A stretch of DNA of 64,000 nt from assembly GCA_900475325.1 (NCBI GenBank), contig LS483371.1:1178001-1242000 (forward strand), in the 5' to 3' direction. Positions 43,504 to 55,176 of the stretch are shown here, in pieces. The translations under genes and the position numbers were made by a program. The notes under the pieces are model-generated. The model was not told where the DNA came from. It made no database searches and worked only from the letters and a program-made list of their open reading frames with translations. Every line of letters begins with the position of its first letter. Positions within the stretch are counted from its first letter, which is position 1. Source of the DNA: Paucimonas lemoignei. Lineage in GTDB: Bacteria; Pseudomonadota; Gammaproteobacteria; Pseudomonadales; Pseudomonadaceae.

Positions 43504-43541
43504 CTTGTGTGGATCGTGTGGGCGGCATTGGTATCTACACA

Positions 43542-44527
43542 TTTTTTTGAGTACATATCCGTTGCTTCGGTAACGGCCACTTGTGGTTGCGCCCTTACGG
43601 CGCCTCACTTTTGAAAGCCGGGATGCCGGCCCAGCCAAAAGTAAGCAAAAGGCTCTTGCCCCACCACTCGGTCCCTCGCTAGTGCTCGGCATACCCGTAA
43701 TCCGACATTGATTCGCAGGGTCGCCGCAAAGGGCCATCCCTGGCCCAGTGCGGCTAAACCGGCGTCCTGCCGGTTTCCCCTGCGAATCAACATCGGATTC
43801 CGGCCAGCGTGGTTTGACGGGGCGCCAAGATCAAAAGCCAAACGAGGCGGCCTGAGAGCCGGCCTGTTTCTAGTGAGCGCGTTCCCATACAGGGACGCGG
43901 CGCTGCAATCCTGTGGGAGCGAGCTTGCTCGCGAAGGCAATGTTCCTCTCCATAGAAATATATTCGGATGTACCAGCTTCTTCGCGAGCAAGCTCGCTCC
44001 CACAGGTAATCACTGAATCGGTGGGTGTTTGCATGCGATAAGAACAGCCTAGTCCACCTGATTCACCGCAGCGCCTGAATCGCGAGCGAGGTAGAGTGCC
44101 GCCCGGTCACTCCTTTAGAAGTCACCAAACCCGTGGGAGCGAATTCATCCGCGAAGGCAATAAATCAAACAACGAATACAGTGGGGATATGCACGAGCAA
44201 AAGCAGGTCGGCTACCAGGCCGCCTCGCGCGCTTTTGATTTGGCTTTTGATCTTGGGCGCCCCGTCAAACCACGCTGGCCGGAATTCGATGTTGAGGCGT
44301 GGGGCAAACCGGCAGGGATGCCGGTTTAGCCGCCCCAGGCCATGGATGGCCGTTGGCGGCGGCGCCACGCATCAATGTCGGATTACGGGTATGCCGAGCC
44401 TAGGCGAGGGACCGAGTGGTGGGGCAAGAGCGTTTTGCTTACTTTTGCGCTCTATCAAAAGTGAGGCGCCGTAAGGGCGCAACCACAAGTTGCCGTTACC
44501 GAGAAAACGGATAGGTACGCAAAAAAA
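43542..44527. repeat. 1-kb inverted repeat with REP core, no gene
   Basis: Left arm about 43542-43866 and right arm about 44204-44527 are imperfect inverted copies of about 325 bases. The outer ends TTTTTTTGAGTACATATCCG and its complement at 44508-44527 match, as do TTGCGCCCTTACGGCGCCTC and CGGATTACGGGTATGCCGAG with their partners. The middle third holds REP sequences. No transposase or convincing gene lies inside. Short frames here only translate the repeat. Confidence 0.85.
43911..44006. repeat. REP pair inside the large inverted repeat
   Basis: CTGTGGGAGCGAGCTTGCTC and following bases (43911-43936) is inverted at about 43981-44006 around a spacer with the CGGATGTACC motif shared by other REP pairs here. 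A single further REP (CCGTGGGAGCGAATTCATCC) sits at 44131-44160. Confidence 0.9.
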
Positions 44528-44530
44528 CCA

Positions 44531-44986
44531 TCAATCCTTAGGCTTGGCATGCGCCGCCAACCGCTCCAGCGCCGCTCTCAGCTTCGGATCAGTTATCCCG
44601 TCAGCCGTGGCCTGAATGCTCTCAGCCGCAACCGGCGACAAATCCATCGTATGCCCCGCTGCGCCCTGACGAGCGGACGGCGGCTGAACCTTGAACACAA
44701 TGCGGGTCAGATTCGCGAACTCGTCGAATGCGACCAGTTGTCGCTGCAACCGCTTCTGCTGATAGCGCAGGCGCGTCGCCCAATGACCATCAGTTACGAT
44801 CAACAACAGACTGCCTTCGCGCCATGACGCCACGTGGCAATGCTCACGCGCAGCAGGCTGCAACTGGCTTTCCAGCAGCCGCTGCAAGTGACCAAGACGC
44901 TGGGCATGATGAAAAATCGCCTTCAGCGGCTTGGCTTCGCGCAACAGAACAGCGGGTGCCCGGGCGGTGAGTGGACGAAATGCCAT
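44531..44986 (-). CDS. dciA: DUF721 protein, probable replicative helicase loader DciA
   Basis: DciA is the ancestral loader of the DnaB helicase in bacteria lacking DnaC. The 151-residue product has the DUF721 N-terminal KH-like domain (about 20-105), with the SWREGSLLLIVTDGHWATRLRYQQKRL stretch in which the W, G and RL/RLR positions stand out, and a flexible C-terminal tail. In P. aeruginosa, as I recall, this gene lies directly between lpxC and secA; here about 17 kb of tat, gsp and phosphatase genes lie between it and lpxC. Confidence 0.85.
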   Translation of the reverse strand: MAFRPLTARAPAVLLREAKPLKAIFHHAQRLGHLQRLLESQLQPAAREHCHVASWREGSLLLIVTDGHWATRLRYQQKRLQRQLVAFDEFANLTRIVFKVQPPSARQGAAGHTMDLSPVAAESIQATADGITDPKLRAALERLAAHAKPKD

Positions 44987-45294
44987 GAGCGGGTGACCTG
45001 AGGTGACAAGTTCGTCATGTTAGCAGAAAGCACCTGCTTGACCGGTGTTCGCCGCCAAACCGGGGTTTTGTGCGCAAAATCAATAGGTAACTTCTACGGT
45101 TGATGGGTTGAACTTGCGCAAAATGACCCTATCTACAGACAGCCCCATCACAGCGCTGTGCCAGCATCGTGGAATAACGCCACTTTCCTCTCCATCGTTT
45201 CCGGGTAGAATGCTCGTTCGCATGCGGCCATGAGGGCTGCACGGGCGACTCACGGGGCCGCCCTCCATTCCTATGTGTGGAAGATCCTGTCGAT

Positions 45295-48027
45295 ATGTTT
45301 GCGCCTTTGTTAAAAAAACTTTTTGGAAGCAAGAACGAGCGTGAAGTCAAACGCATGCTCAAGACGGTTCAGTTCGTCAATGCCTTCGAAGAGCAAATGG
45401 TGGCCCTTTCGGACGAGCAATTGCGTGCCAAGACCGAAGAGTTCAAGGCCCGCTTAGCCAAAGGTGAGACCCTCGATAAGCTGCTTCCTGAAGCTTTCGC
45501 AGTTGCTCGTGAAGCCGGTAAGCGCGTCATGGGCATGCGCCACTTCGACGTTCAGTTGATCGGCGGCATGACCCTGCACGAAGGCATGATTGCCGAAATG
45601 CGTACCGGTGAAGGCAAGACCCTTGTGGGTACCCTGGCGGTCTATCTCAACGCACTGGCTGGCAAGGGCGTTCACGTGATTACCGTGAACGACTACCTGG
45701 CACGTCGAGATGCCAACTGGATGCGTCCGCTGTACGAGTTCCTGGGCCTGAGCGTTGGCATCGTCACGCCATTCCAGCCGCCAGAGGAAAAGCGTGAAGC
45801 CTACGCCGCCGACATCACCTACGGCACCAACAACGAATTCGGTTTCGATTACCTGCGCGACAACATGGCTTTCAGCATGGAAGACAAGTTCCAGCGCGAG
45901 CTCAATTTTGCCGTGATCGACGAAGTGGACTCGATCCTCATCGACGAAGCCCGTACACCGCTGATCATTTCCGGTCAGGCCGAAGACAGCTCCAAGCTGT
46001 ACACCGAAATCAACCGCCTGATCCCGCGTCTCGTGCAGCACATCGAGGAAGTGGAAGGCGAGGTTACCAAGGCCGGTCACTACACCGTTGACGAGAAAAC
46101 CCGTCAGGTCGAGCTGAACGAAGCCGGTCACCAGTTCATCGAAGAAATGCTCACCGAAGTCGGGCTGCTGGCTGAAGGCGAGAGCCTGTACTCGGCGCAT
46201 AACCTGGGTCTGCTGACCCACGTTTATGCCGGTCTGCGTGCGCATACGCTGTTCAATCGCAACGTTGAATACATCGTCCAGGACGGTCAGATCCTGCTGG
46301 TCGACGAACACACCGGTCGTACCATGCCGGGTCGTCGTCTGTCCGAAGGCCTGCACCAGGCGATCGAAGCGAAAGAAAACCTGAACATTCAGGCCGAAAG
46401 CCAGACGCTGGCTTCGACCACGTTCCAGAACTACTTCCGTCTGTACAACAAGCTGTCCGGCATGACCGGTACGGCGGACACCGAAGCGTTCGAATTCCAC
46501 CAGATCTATACCTTGTCGGTCGTGGTCATCCCGCCGAACAAGCCGCTGGCGCGTAAAGACTTCAACGACCTCGTCTACCTGACGGCGGAAGAGAAGTACG
46601 CCGCCATCGTGACCGACATCAAGGCCTGTCTGGCCGAGAACCGTCCGGTACTGGTGGGCACCGCGACTATCGAAACCTCCGAGCACATGTCCCGTCTGCT
46701 CAATGAGGAAGGTATCGCTCACAAGGTTCTGAACGCCAAGTTTCACGAAAAAGAAGCCGAAATCATCGCGCAGGCCGGTCGTCCGGGCGCCCTGACCATC
46801 GCCACCAACATGGCCGGTCGCGGTACTGACATTCTGTTGGGCGGTAATTGGGAAGTCGAAGTCGCGGCACTGGAAGATCCAAGTCCAGAGCAGATCGCAC
46901 AAATCAAGGCCGACTGGCAGAAACGCCATCAGCAAGTGATCGAAGCGGGCGGCCTGCATGTAATTGCTTCCGAGCGTCACGAATCACGTCGTATCGACAA
47001 CCAGCTGCGTGGTCGTGCCGGTCGTCAGGGCGACACCGGTTCCAGCCGTTTCTACCTGTCCCTGGAAGACAGCCTGATGCGCATCTTCGCCTCTGATCGG
47101 GTGAAGAACTTCATGAAAGCGCTGGGCATGCAGTCTGGCGAAGCGATCGAGCACCGCATGGTGACCAACGCGATCGAAAAGGCACAGCGCAAGGTTGAAG
47201 GCCGCAACTTCGATATCCGCAAGCAATTGCTGGAATTCGATGACGTGTCCAACGAGCAGCGTAAAGTGATCTACCACATGCGTAACAGCCTGCTGGCTGC
47301 GACCAACATTGGTGACACCATTGCCGACTTCCGTCAGGACGTGCTCAACAGCCTGATCAGCCAGCATATTCCGCCACAGTCCCTGCCTGAGCAGTGGGAT
47401 GTTCCGGGTCTGGAAGCTGCGCTGGAAACCGATTTTGGCGTGAAGCTGCCAATTCAGCAGTGGCTCGACGAAGACGATCACTTGCACGAAGAAACCCTGC
47501 GCACCAAGTTGATGGACGAGCTGCTCGCGTCTTATAACGAGAAGGAAGAGCAAGCCAGCGCGGACGCACTGCGCTCCTTCGAGAAGCAGATCCTGTTGCG
47601 CGTACTGGACGACCTGTGGAAAGACCACCTGTCGACCATGGATCACCTGCGTCACGGTATCCACTTGCGCGGTTACGCTCAGAAGAACCCGAAGCAGGAA
47701 TACAAGCGCGAATCCTTCACCCTGTTCCAGGAACTGCTGGACTCGATCAAGCGCGACACCATCCGTGTGCTGTCACACGTTCAGGTCCGCCGCGAGGATC
47801 CGGAAGAAGAGGAAGCTCGTCTGCGTCGCGACGCCGAAGAGCTGGCGCAACGCATGCAGTTCGAACACGCCGAAGCGCCGGGTCTCGAGCAGCCTGAAGC
47901 CCTGGTTGAAGAGGGTGTCGAAGTGGCAACGCTGCCGGTCCGCAACGATCAGAAGCAGGGCCGTAACGAGCTGTGCTGGTGCGGTTCGGGCAAGAAATAC
48001 AAACACTGCCACGGCCAGATCAACTAA
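45295..48027 (+). CDS. secA: Preprotein translocase ATPase SecA
   Basis: Motor ATPase that drives proteins through SecYEG. The 910-residue product has Walker A MRTGEGKT (102-109), Walker [17 protein letters not shown], the GRGTD motif and the C-terminal zinc/SecB-binding site [13 protein letters not shown]. The family start [11 protein letters not shown] is at 45295; an in-frame ATG at 45277 is less likely. The 308-base leader 44987-45294 has a possible -10 TAGAAT at 45206-45211 but no secM-like gene. Confidence 0.97.
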   Translation: MFAPLLKKLFGSKNEREVKRMLKTVQFVNAFEEQMVALSDEQLRAKTEEFKARLAKGETLDKLLPEAFAVAREAGKRVMGMRHFDVQLIGGMTLHEGMIAEMRTGEGKTLVGTLAVYLNALAGKGVHVITVNDYLARRDANWMRPLYEFLGLSVGIVTPFQPPEEKREAYAADITYGTNNEFGFDYLRDNMAFSMEDKFQRELNFAVIDEVDSILIDEARTPLIISGQAEDSSKLYTEINRLIPRLVQHIEEVEGEVTKAGHYTVDEKTRQVELNEAGHQFIEEMLTEVGLLAEGESLYSAHNLGLLTHVYAGLRAHTLFNRNVEYIVQDGQILLVDEHTGRTMPGRRLSEGLHQAIEAKENLNIQAESQTLASTTFQNYFRLYNKLSGMTGTADTEAFEFHQIYTLSVVVIPPNKPLARKDFNDLVYLTAEEKYAAIVTDIKACLAENRPVLVGTATIETSEHMSRLLNEEGIAHKVLNAKFHEKEAEIIAQAGRPGALTIATNMAGRGTDILLGGNWEVEVAALEDPSPEQIAQIKADWQKRHQQVIEAGGLHVIASERHESRRIDNQLRGRAGRQGDTGSSRFYLSLEDSLMRIFASDRVKNFMKALGMQSGEAIEHRMVTNAIEKAQRKVEGRNFDIRKQLLEFDDVSNEQRKVIYHMRNSLLAATNIGDTIADFRQDVLNSLISQHIPPQSLPEQWDVPGLEAALETDFGVKLPIQQWLDEDDHLHEETLRTKLMDELLASYNEKEEQASADALRSFEKQILLRVLDDLWKDHLSTMDHLRHGIHLRGYAQKNPKQEYKRESFTLFQELLDSIKRDTIRVLSHVQVRREDPEEEEARLRRDAEELAQRMQFEHAEAPGLEQPEALVEEGVEVATLPVRNDQKQGRNELCWCGSGKKYKHCHGQIN

Positions 48028-48051
48028 GCCTTGATTTGAACCTGTAGCACC

Positions 48052-48086
48052 AACGCCGCGACCGGCCCTGCCGTCGCGGCGTTTTA
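48052..48086 (+). terminator. Terminator of secA
   Basis: An 11-bp perfect stem (48052-48062 with 48073-48083) with a ten-base loop runs into TTTTAC. It lies 24 bases past the secA stop and before argJ. Confidence 0.88.
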
Positions 48087-48142
48087 CAATCAATTGCCGT
48101 ACCGAGAAGGGCGGCGCAGACAATCTTTCAAGGAGCGCACCT

Positions 48143-49360
48143 ATGGCTGTTGGTCTTGGTCCTTTGCCGACACTGCACCCGGTTCCCGGTTTCGAATTGG
48201 GCATTTCTTCGGCCGGCATCAAACGCCCAGGTCGCAAAGACGTCGTGGTCATGCGCTGTGCTGAAGGCTCCAGCGTGGCGGGCGTGTTTACCCTCAATGC
48301 GTTTTGCGCCGCGCCAGTCATCCTTGCCAAGCAACGAGTGGGCGGCGCTGTGCGCTACCTGCTGACCAACACCGGTAACGCCAATGCGGGCACCGGCGAA
48401 CCTGGCCTGGCCAATGCCGCCCGGACTTGCGCGAAGCTGGCTGAACTGACCGGCGTTGATGCCTCTGCCGTGCTGCCTTACTCCACTGGCGTGATCGGCG
48501 AGCCGTTGCCTGTGGAAAAGATCGAAGGTGCCTTGCAAGCGGCGCTTGATGATCTGTCTGTGGATAACTGGGCCGCTGCGGCCACCGGCATCATGACCAC
48601 GGACACACTGCCGAAAGGCGCGAGCCGTCAGTTCCAGATCGACGGTGTGACCATCACTGTCACCGGTATCAGCAAGGGCGCGGGCATGATCCGCCCGAAC
48701 ATGGCGACCATGCTGGGCTACATCGCCACCGACGCCAAGGTTTCGCAGAGCGTGTTGCAGGACCTGATCCGCGACGGCGCCAACAAGTCGTTCAACCGCA
48801 TCACCATCGATGGCGATACCTCCACCAACGATTGCTGCATGCTGATCGCCACCGGTCAGGCGAGCCTGCCTGAAGTCACCGAAGCCAAAGGCCCGCTGTT
48901 CGACGCGCTGAAAAAAGCGGTGTTTGAGGTGTGCATGGAAGTAGCCCAGGCCATCGTGCGCGACGGCGAAGGCGCGACCAAATTCGTGACCGTTGAAGTC
49001 AATGGTGGCGGTAATCACCAGGAATGCCTGGACGTGGGTTACGCAGTGGCTCACTCGCCGCTGATCAAGACCGCACTGTTCGCGTCGGATCCTAACTGGG
49101 GTCGCATCCTGGCTGCTGTAGGCCGCGCTGGCGTACCGGATCTGGATGTCAGCAAGATTGACGTGTTCCTGGGCTCGGTGTGCATCGCCAGCAAAGGCTG
49201 CCGCGCGACCACCTACACCGAAGAGCAGGGTTCGGCGGTGATGGCAGAAGCAGAAATCACCATCCGTATCGAGCTGGGCCGTGGTGATTGCAGCGAAACC
49301 ATCTGGACCACCGACCTGTCCCACGAGTACGTGAAGATCAACGCGGAATACCGCACGTAA
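48143..49360 (+). CDS. argJ: Glutamate N-acetyltransferase / amino-acid acetyltransferase
   Basis: Arginine biosynthesis enzyme that transfers acetyl from N-acetylornithine to glutamate, and in bifunctional forms also acetylates glutamate from acetyl-CoA. The 405-residue proprotein cleaves itself at Ala188-Thr189 in [13 protein letters not shown], making Thr189 the nucleophile. The oxyanion region TNTGNANAGTG (75-85) and [16 protein letters not shown] are intact. AAGGAG at 48130-48135 precedes the ATG. Whether it is mono- or bifunctional cannot be told from sequence alone. Confidence 0.95.
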   Translation: MAVGLGPLPTLHPVPGFELGISSAGIKRPGRKDVVVMRCAEGSSVAGVFTLNAFCAAPVILAKQRVGGAVRYLLTNTGNANAGTGEPGLANAARTCAKLAELTGVDASAVLPYSTGVIGEPLPVEKIEGALQAALDDLSVDNWAAAATGIMTTDTLPKGASRQFQIDGVTITVTGISKGAGMIRPNMATMLGYIATDAKVSQSVLQDLIRDGANKSFNRITIDGDTSTNDCCMLIATGQASLPEVTEAKGPLFDALKKAVFEVCMEVAQAIVRDGEGATKFVTVEVNGGGNHQECLDVGYAVAHSPLIKTALFASDPNWGRILAAVGRAGVPDLDVSKIDVFLGSVCIASKGCRATTYTEEQGSAVMAEAEITIRIELGRGDCSETIWTTDLSHEYVKINAEYRT

Positions 49361-49376
49361 GTCGGTGATGCAAGAA

Positions 49377-49570
49377 CCGTGGGACCGGCTTCAGCCGGAA
49401 GGCGGCATTCCTGACGACCATAATGTGTCGAATGTACTGGCCTCTTCCCGGCTAAAGCCGGTCCCACGACTGTTTACATCCGTAGGAGCGGCTTTAGCCG
49501 CGAAAATGCCGGGTTCATGCACTGGATCTTCATCGGCAGCACTACCGCCTCGCGGCTTTAGCCGCGAAAT
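49377..49570. repeat. Cluster of four REP sequences
   Basis: CCGTGGGACCGGCTTCAGCC (49377) is inverted at 49448-49468 as an REP pair with spacer GTCGAATGTACTGGCCTCTTC. Two more REP palindromes follow at 49481-49510 and 49547-49570 (CGCGGCTTTAGCCGCG core). These fill most of the argJ-Nudix gap; no gene is seen. Confidence 0.88.
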
Positions 49571-49592
49571 GTCGGTTTAGGAGGAACCCCCT

Positions 49593-50537
49593 GTGAAAAG
49601 AATTCATGTAGCCGCCGCCGTCATCCGTGGTGCTGACGGCAGAATCCTCATCGCACGTCGCGCCGACAGTCAGCATCAGGGCGGGCTGTGGGAATTTCCC
49701 GGTGGCAAGGTCGAATCTGGCGAGGCGGTTGAAGCCGCCCTGGCCCGTGAGCTGCTGGAAGAGCTGAACATCGTCGTCACCCAGGCGCGTCCTCTGATCA
49801 AGATTCAGCATGATTACCCGGACAAACAGGTGTTGCTGGATGTCTGGGAAGTCTCGGCGTTCACGGGCGAGCCTCACGGCGTCGAGGGGCAGCCATTGGC
49901 CTGGGTGTCGAATCGAGAATTGCCGAATTACGAATTCCCGGCCGCTAACCAACCTATCGTCGCGGCGGCGCGTCTGCCCGGTGAATACCTCATCACTCCT
50001 GGCGAACTGGAAACCCCGCAATTGTTACGCGGCATTCAGAAGGCGGTTGCAAGCGGCATCAAGCTGATTCAACTGCGCGCACCCAATGGCTATGACCCGC
50101 AGTATCGCGACCTGGCTGTGGATGCGGTGGGTTTGTGTGCAGGGAAAGCGCAGCTGATGCTCAAAGGACCACTGGAATGGCTGGGGGATTTTCCGGCTGC
50201 CGGTTGGCACCTGACCTCGGCGCAACTGCGCAAGTTGGCGGCCAACGGTCGCCCGTTTCCCAAGGAGCGCTGGCTAGCAGCTTCCTGCCATAACGCTGAA
50301 GAGCTGAGCCTGGCGGAGCAGATGGGCGTCGACTTCGTAACCCTGTCACCGGTCCAGCCCACTCAGACTCACCCCGACGCGCAGCCGTTGGGATGGGAGC
50401 AGGCCCAGCAGTTGATTACCGGTTTCAGCAAGCCGGTTTACCTGCTCGGCGGGGTTGGTCCGGCCGAGCAGCACCAGGCCTGGCAGAGTGGGGCGCAGGG
50501 TGTGGCGGGGATCAGGGCGTTCTGGCCGCAAGAGTAG
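49593..50537 (+). CDS. Nudix (MutT) hydrolase fused to a ThiE-like domain
   Basis: Two-domain protein of 314 residues. Residues 1-130 are a MutT-type Nudix hydrolase; the Nudix box spans 38-60 (GKVESGE to REL LEELNI) with catalytic glutamates E53, E56 and E57, and asparagine in place of the box glycine at 59. MutT enzymes clear 8-oxo-dGTP. Residues 135-314 resemble thiamine-phosphate synthase/TenI barrels (IKLIQLRAPNG, HLTSAQL, VTLSPVQPTQTHPDA, LLGGV). The start is GTG 49593 with AGGAGG at 49579-49584. The two activities need not be linked; the fusion is common in pseudomonads. Confidence 0.9.
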   Translation: MKRIHVAAAVIRGADGRILIARRADSQHQGGLWEFPGGKVESGEAVEAALARELLEELNIVVTQARPLIKIQHDYPDKQVLLDVWEVSAFTGEPHGVEGQPLAWVSNRELPNYEFPAANQPIVAAARLPGEYLITPGELETPQLLRGIQKAVASGIKLIQLRAPNGYDPQYRDLAVDAVGLCAGKAQLMLKGPLEWLGDFPAAGWHLTSAQLRKLAANGRPFPKERWLAASCHNAEELSLAEQMGVDFVTLSPVQPTQTHPDAQPLGWEQAQQLITGFSKPVYLLGGVGPAEQHQAWQSGAQGVAGIRAFWPQE

Positions 50538-50555
50538 AAGTTGGAATCGCACTCC

Positions 50556-50760
50556 CCGTGGGAGCGAATTCATTCGCGAATGCGGTGGTACAAACGACGA
50601 ATATCTGTCTGATGTACCGGCCCCTTCGCGAGCAAGCTCGCTCCCACAAGATTAGTGTTGAGCCCGTGGGAGCGAGCTTGCTCGCGAATGCGGTGTTCCA
50701 AACGATGAATATCCATCGGATGTACCGACCCCTTCGCGAATGAATTCGCTCCCACAGGGT
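50556..50760. repeat. Two tandem REP pairs
   Basis: Two head-to-tail composite elements of about 95 bases: CCGTGGGAGCGAATTCATTC to GCAAGCTCGCTCCCAC, then CCGTGGGAGCGAGCTTGCTC to GAATTCGCTCCCACAGG. Both spacers have GATGTACCG near the right arm. They fill the gap between the Nudix and adenosyltransferase genes. Confidence 0.92.
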
Positions 50761-50779
50761 TGATGTGATGAACCCGACA

Positions 50780-51355
50780 CTACCGCTTCTTCGCCGCCTC
50801 CCACAATATCTCAGCAATACCCTGGCGCTTGGCAATCAGGCGTGCGGCAACGAACAGCAAATCCGACAACCTGTTGATATACGCCAACCCAAACCCGGTC
50901 AGCGGCTCGACGGCATTGAGGTGCTGGCAACGGCGCTCGGCGCTGCGGGCCAGGCTGCGGCAGACATGGGCCTGGGCGATCAGTGCCGAGCCACCGGGCA
51001 GGATGAAGTTTTCCAGCGGGCCTAGTTCTTCATTCCACACATCGATGGCAGCTTCCAGCCGATCGATTTCTGCCTGGTCCAGTGCCTGATAAACCGGCAT
51101 CGCCAATTCCCCACCCAGATCGAACAAGCGGTGCTGACACGGGGTGAGCACCTGGATCACCTCATCAAGCCCGGGCTTTTCCGTGACCTGTTCAGCCAGT
51201 CCGGCCAGCAGCAGGCCTAATTGGCTGTTGAGTGTGTCCACTTCGCCAATGGCTTCGACCCGAGGATGATCTTTGGGGACTCGGCGGCCGTCGCCAAGGC
51301 CGGTTTCGCCGGTGTCGCCCGTGCGTGTGTAAATTTTCGACAAGCGAAAGCCCAT
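50780..51355 (-). CDS. PduO-type cob(I)alamin adenosyltransferase
   Basis: Transfers adenosyl from ATP to cob(I)alamin, making coenzyme B12. The 191-residue product has the ATP-binding YTRTGDTGETGLGDG near the N terminus (about 9-23), EVDTLNSQLG, and the helical-bundle motifs LPGGS and RSLARSAERR. It lies 13 bases upstream of the sensor-kinase stop in reading order after it, so it may be cotranscribed with the kinase gene. Confidence 0.9.
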   Translation of the reverse strand: MGFRLSKIYTRTGDTGETGLGDGRRVPKDHPRVEAIGEVDTLNSQLGLLLAGLAEQVTEKPGLDEVIQVLTPCQHRLFDLGGELAMPVYQALDQAEIDRLEAAIDVWNEELGPLENFILPGGSALIAQAHVCRSLARSAERRCQHLNAVEPLTGFGLAYINRLSDLLFVAARLIAKRQGIAEILWEAAKKR

Positions 51356-51368
51356 TTCTATTGCTCCG

Positions 51369-53405
51369 TCATAGCGGTGAAATAACCGCTTCTGGCACTG
51401 CCACCTGGCTGCCGGTCAATGGCAGGCGCAAGGTAAAGCAGGTGCCTTGGCCGACCGAGGATTGAACCTCCATCTGACCTTTGTGGTTGTTGGTGATGAT
51501 GAAGTACGACACCGACAGACCCAGCCCGGTGCCCTGGCCGATTTCCTTGGTGGTGAAAAACGGTTCGAAGGTCCGCTTGCGCACGTTCTCCGACATGCCG
51601 ACGCCGTTGTCTTCGACCTGGATTTCCGCCCAGGGAGGGTTGAGCCGGGTGCGCAGGATGATCCGCCCCGGTTCGCTATCGTCCGGGCGTTGATGAATGG
51701 CCTGTGCCGCGTTCTTCAGCAGGTTGAGCAGCACTTGTTCCAGCTCGTTGGCGGTGCCCGGTACGGGTCCCAGCTCCGGGTCGAACTGGCGGACGATGGC
51801 CTGGCCTTTGAAGTCAAAGCCGATGGTCAGGTCGAAGTCATTGCTGGCGATTTCCAGCGCCTGATCAATCAGCGCCGGCAGGTCGCAAGGCGCCATTTGA
51901 CGGGTGCTGAGGCGGCTGAAGCTGAGCATATGGCTGACGATCTTCGCCGCCCGCGCACCGGCCTGCGCGATGCCATCGAGCAATTGCGGGACCTCGCGGC
52001 TGACCAGGTAGCGATTCACGGTTTCCAGCTCGATACCGTCCGCCTCTGCCTGCTCAATGTTCTTCGGCAGGTCGCTGGACAACCGTCGACGAATGTTCTG
52101 CACGTTATGCAGAATTGCGCCCAGCGGATTGTTGATCTCGTGAGCCATGCCCGCTGCCAGCCCGCCGACCGACAGCATTTTCTCGGACTGCACCATCATC
52201 TCTTCCAGGGACAGGCGCTGGGTAATGTCGTCGATACGGATAACCACGCCGCGGCCTGCATCCCCGGTCAGCGGGTAGAACGTCAGCGCATAGTGGCGGC
52301 GCTCTTCATCTTTGATCCAGGTGACCCGCTCAATCTTGGTGACGCTGTGGCGCTCGACAGTCTGCTTGAGCTGCGGCAGAAAGGTCTTCATGGGCGAGAA
52401 GGCGAGGAAGATCGGCTGATTGAGTGCTTCATCCAGCGGCGTGCCGGAAAGGGCGCTGGCTTCCTGATTCCACTGTGTGACGTAAAGCTGTTCATCGAGG
52501 GCGATCAGCGCCGAAGGCATGGAGTCGATGATGCTGTTCAGGTAGTTCTGAAACCCGGTGAGCTTCTTCTCGATCTTGCTGCGCACTTTGACTTCAAGTT
52601 CCAGCTTGCGATTGGTGTTGCGGGTTTCTTCGGCCAACCCTTGAGCCTGGTCGTAGGCTTCCTGAGAGTCATCACGGGCGCGCTTGAGTTGCTGCTCCCG
52701 CGCTTCCATGCGCGACAACATGGTGTTGAAGGCTTCGGCCAGGCTGCCAATCTCGTCTTTGTTGCCTGGCTCTGCCCGCAGCGCATAACTTTCTTCCCGG
52801 GTGACTTGTCGGGACAGCTCTTCCAACTGATAGATAGGCTCAGTGATCAGCCTGCGGATCTGCCTCGCAATGATCAGCCAGAGCAATACGCTGAATACCA
52901 GAATGCCGAGGCTGGCGGTCAGAGTGCCGGTGTAAAACGCCGTGGGCAGCTCGCTGCTGGCCACCAATAACAGATGGCCCGGTGTTTGCCCGGCTTTGGG
53001 TACTGGAATGACTTGGGTATTGCGAAACTCGGTGATGCGCCAGGTATCGATGTCTTTGACGTGAGTCGGCAACCTGAGTTTGTCGCCATGCTGCAACTGG
53101 CCCAGACGCTCGCCAGTGTTGTCGTACAGCGCAGCGGCCCGCAGGGGGCCATAGCTTTTCAGCTCTTTGAGCAGCGCCTCGGCATTGGTCGGCGAGCTGA
53201 GTGCCTGTTCGGCGAGGTTGGGGTTGCTGATCAGTCGGCCGATGGTCTGCAAGGCCTGGGGGGCCATGGCTTCCTGGGAAATGTAATAGGCGGCGCTGAT
53301 GAAGGTCAGGTTGGCCACCAGCAACACAGTGGTGAGCAGCACCAGCAACGCAGCCAGAAGCTTCTGACCGACCGGCAGGTTTTCCAGGCGTTGGCGCAAT
53401 GACAT
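51369..53405 (-). CDS. Membrane sensor histidine kinase with HAMP and PAS domains
   Basis: Two-component sensor. The 678-residue product has a membrane helix (about 14-40), a periplasmic sensor (about 42-155), a second helix (about 160-182), HAMP (about 182-235), a coiled coil, a PAS domain (about 285-395), HisKA with phosphorylated His422 in GMAHEINNPLGA, and a HATPase domain with N, G1 (VEDNGVGM) and G2 (GTGLGLS) boxes. The start is chosen at 53405 (MSLRQRLENLPVGQ); an extension to 53522 is unlike a membrane N terminus. No response regulator is adjacent. Position matches P. aeruginosa PA4398, linked to swarming and biofilm. Confidence 0.9.
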   Translation of the reverse strand: MSLRQRLENLPVGQKLLAALLVLLTTVLLVANLTFISAAYYISQEAMAPQALQTIGRLISNPNLAEQALSSPTNAEALLKELKSYGPLRAAALYDNTGERLGQLQHGDKLRLPTHVKDIDTWRITEFRNTQVIPVPKAGQTPGHLLLVASSELPTAFYTGTLTASLGILVFSVLLWLIIARQIRRLITEPIYQLEELSRQVTREESYALRAEPGNKDEIGSLAEAFNTMLSRMEAREQQLKRARDDSQEAYDQAQGLAEETRNTNRKLELEVKVRSKIEKKLTGFQNYLNSIIDSMPSALIALDEQLYVTQWNQEASALSGTPLDEALNQPIFLAFSPMKTFLPQLKQTVERHSVTKIERVTWIKDEERRHYALTFYPLTGDAGRGVVIRIDDITQRLSLEEMMVQSEKMLSVGGLAAGMAHEINNPLGAILHNVQNIRRRLSSDLPKNIEQAEADGIELETVNRYLVSREVPQLLDGIAQAGARAAKIVSHMLSFSRLSTRQMAPCDLPALIDQALEIASNDFDLTIGFDFKGQAIVRQFDPELGPVPGTANELEQVLLNLLKNAAQAIHQRPDDSEPGRIILRTRLNPPWAEIQVEDNGVGMSENVRKRTFEPFFTTKEIGQGTGLGLSVSYFIITNNHKGQMEVQSSVGQGTCFTLRLPLTGSQVAVPEAVISPL

Positions 53406-53484
53406 GAGGCGAATCACACACAAAGAGGGAGTGATCAGGGTAGCGCGCGGTTTGGCGGTTGAGCAAACCGAGTGTCTCTGGGCG

Positions 53485-55140
<1,656 letters not shown>

Positions 55141-55176
55141 TCAGCCACCCGTTTCGCGAACCGTAAGGAGAAAAAC

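Noticed and set aside
45454..46980. 508-codon minus-strand frame over secA
   Set aside because: Antisense shadow of a highly conserved gene, no ribosome site and no family features.
49377..50760. Regular palindromes considered as a CRISPR array
   Set aside because: Units are inverted pairs with conserved spacers, not direct repeats with unique spacers, and no cas gene is present.
50512..50835. Short frames giving RRGRYIR and FANEFAPTGS-like repeats
   Set aside because: They are translations of REP palindromes; similar frames at 43708-44329 and 63622-63921 have the same cause.
51447..52970. 507-codon plus-strand frame opposite the sensor kinase
   Set aside because: The minus strand has full kinase domains; this frame is its shadow with no motif.
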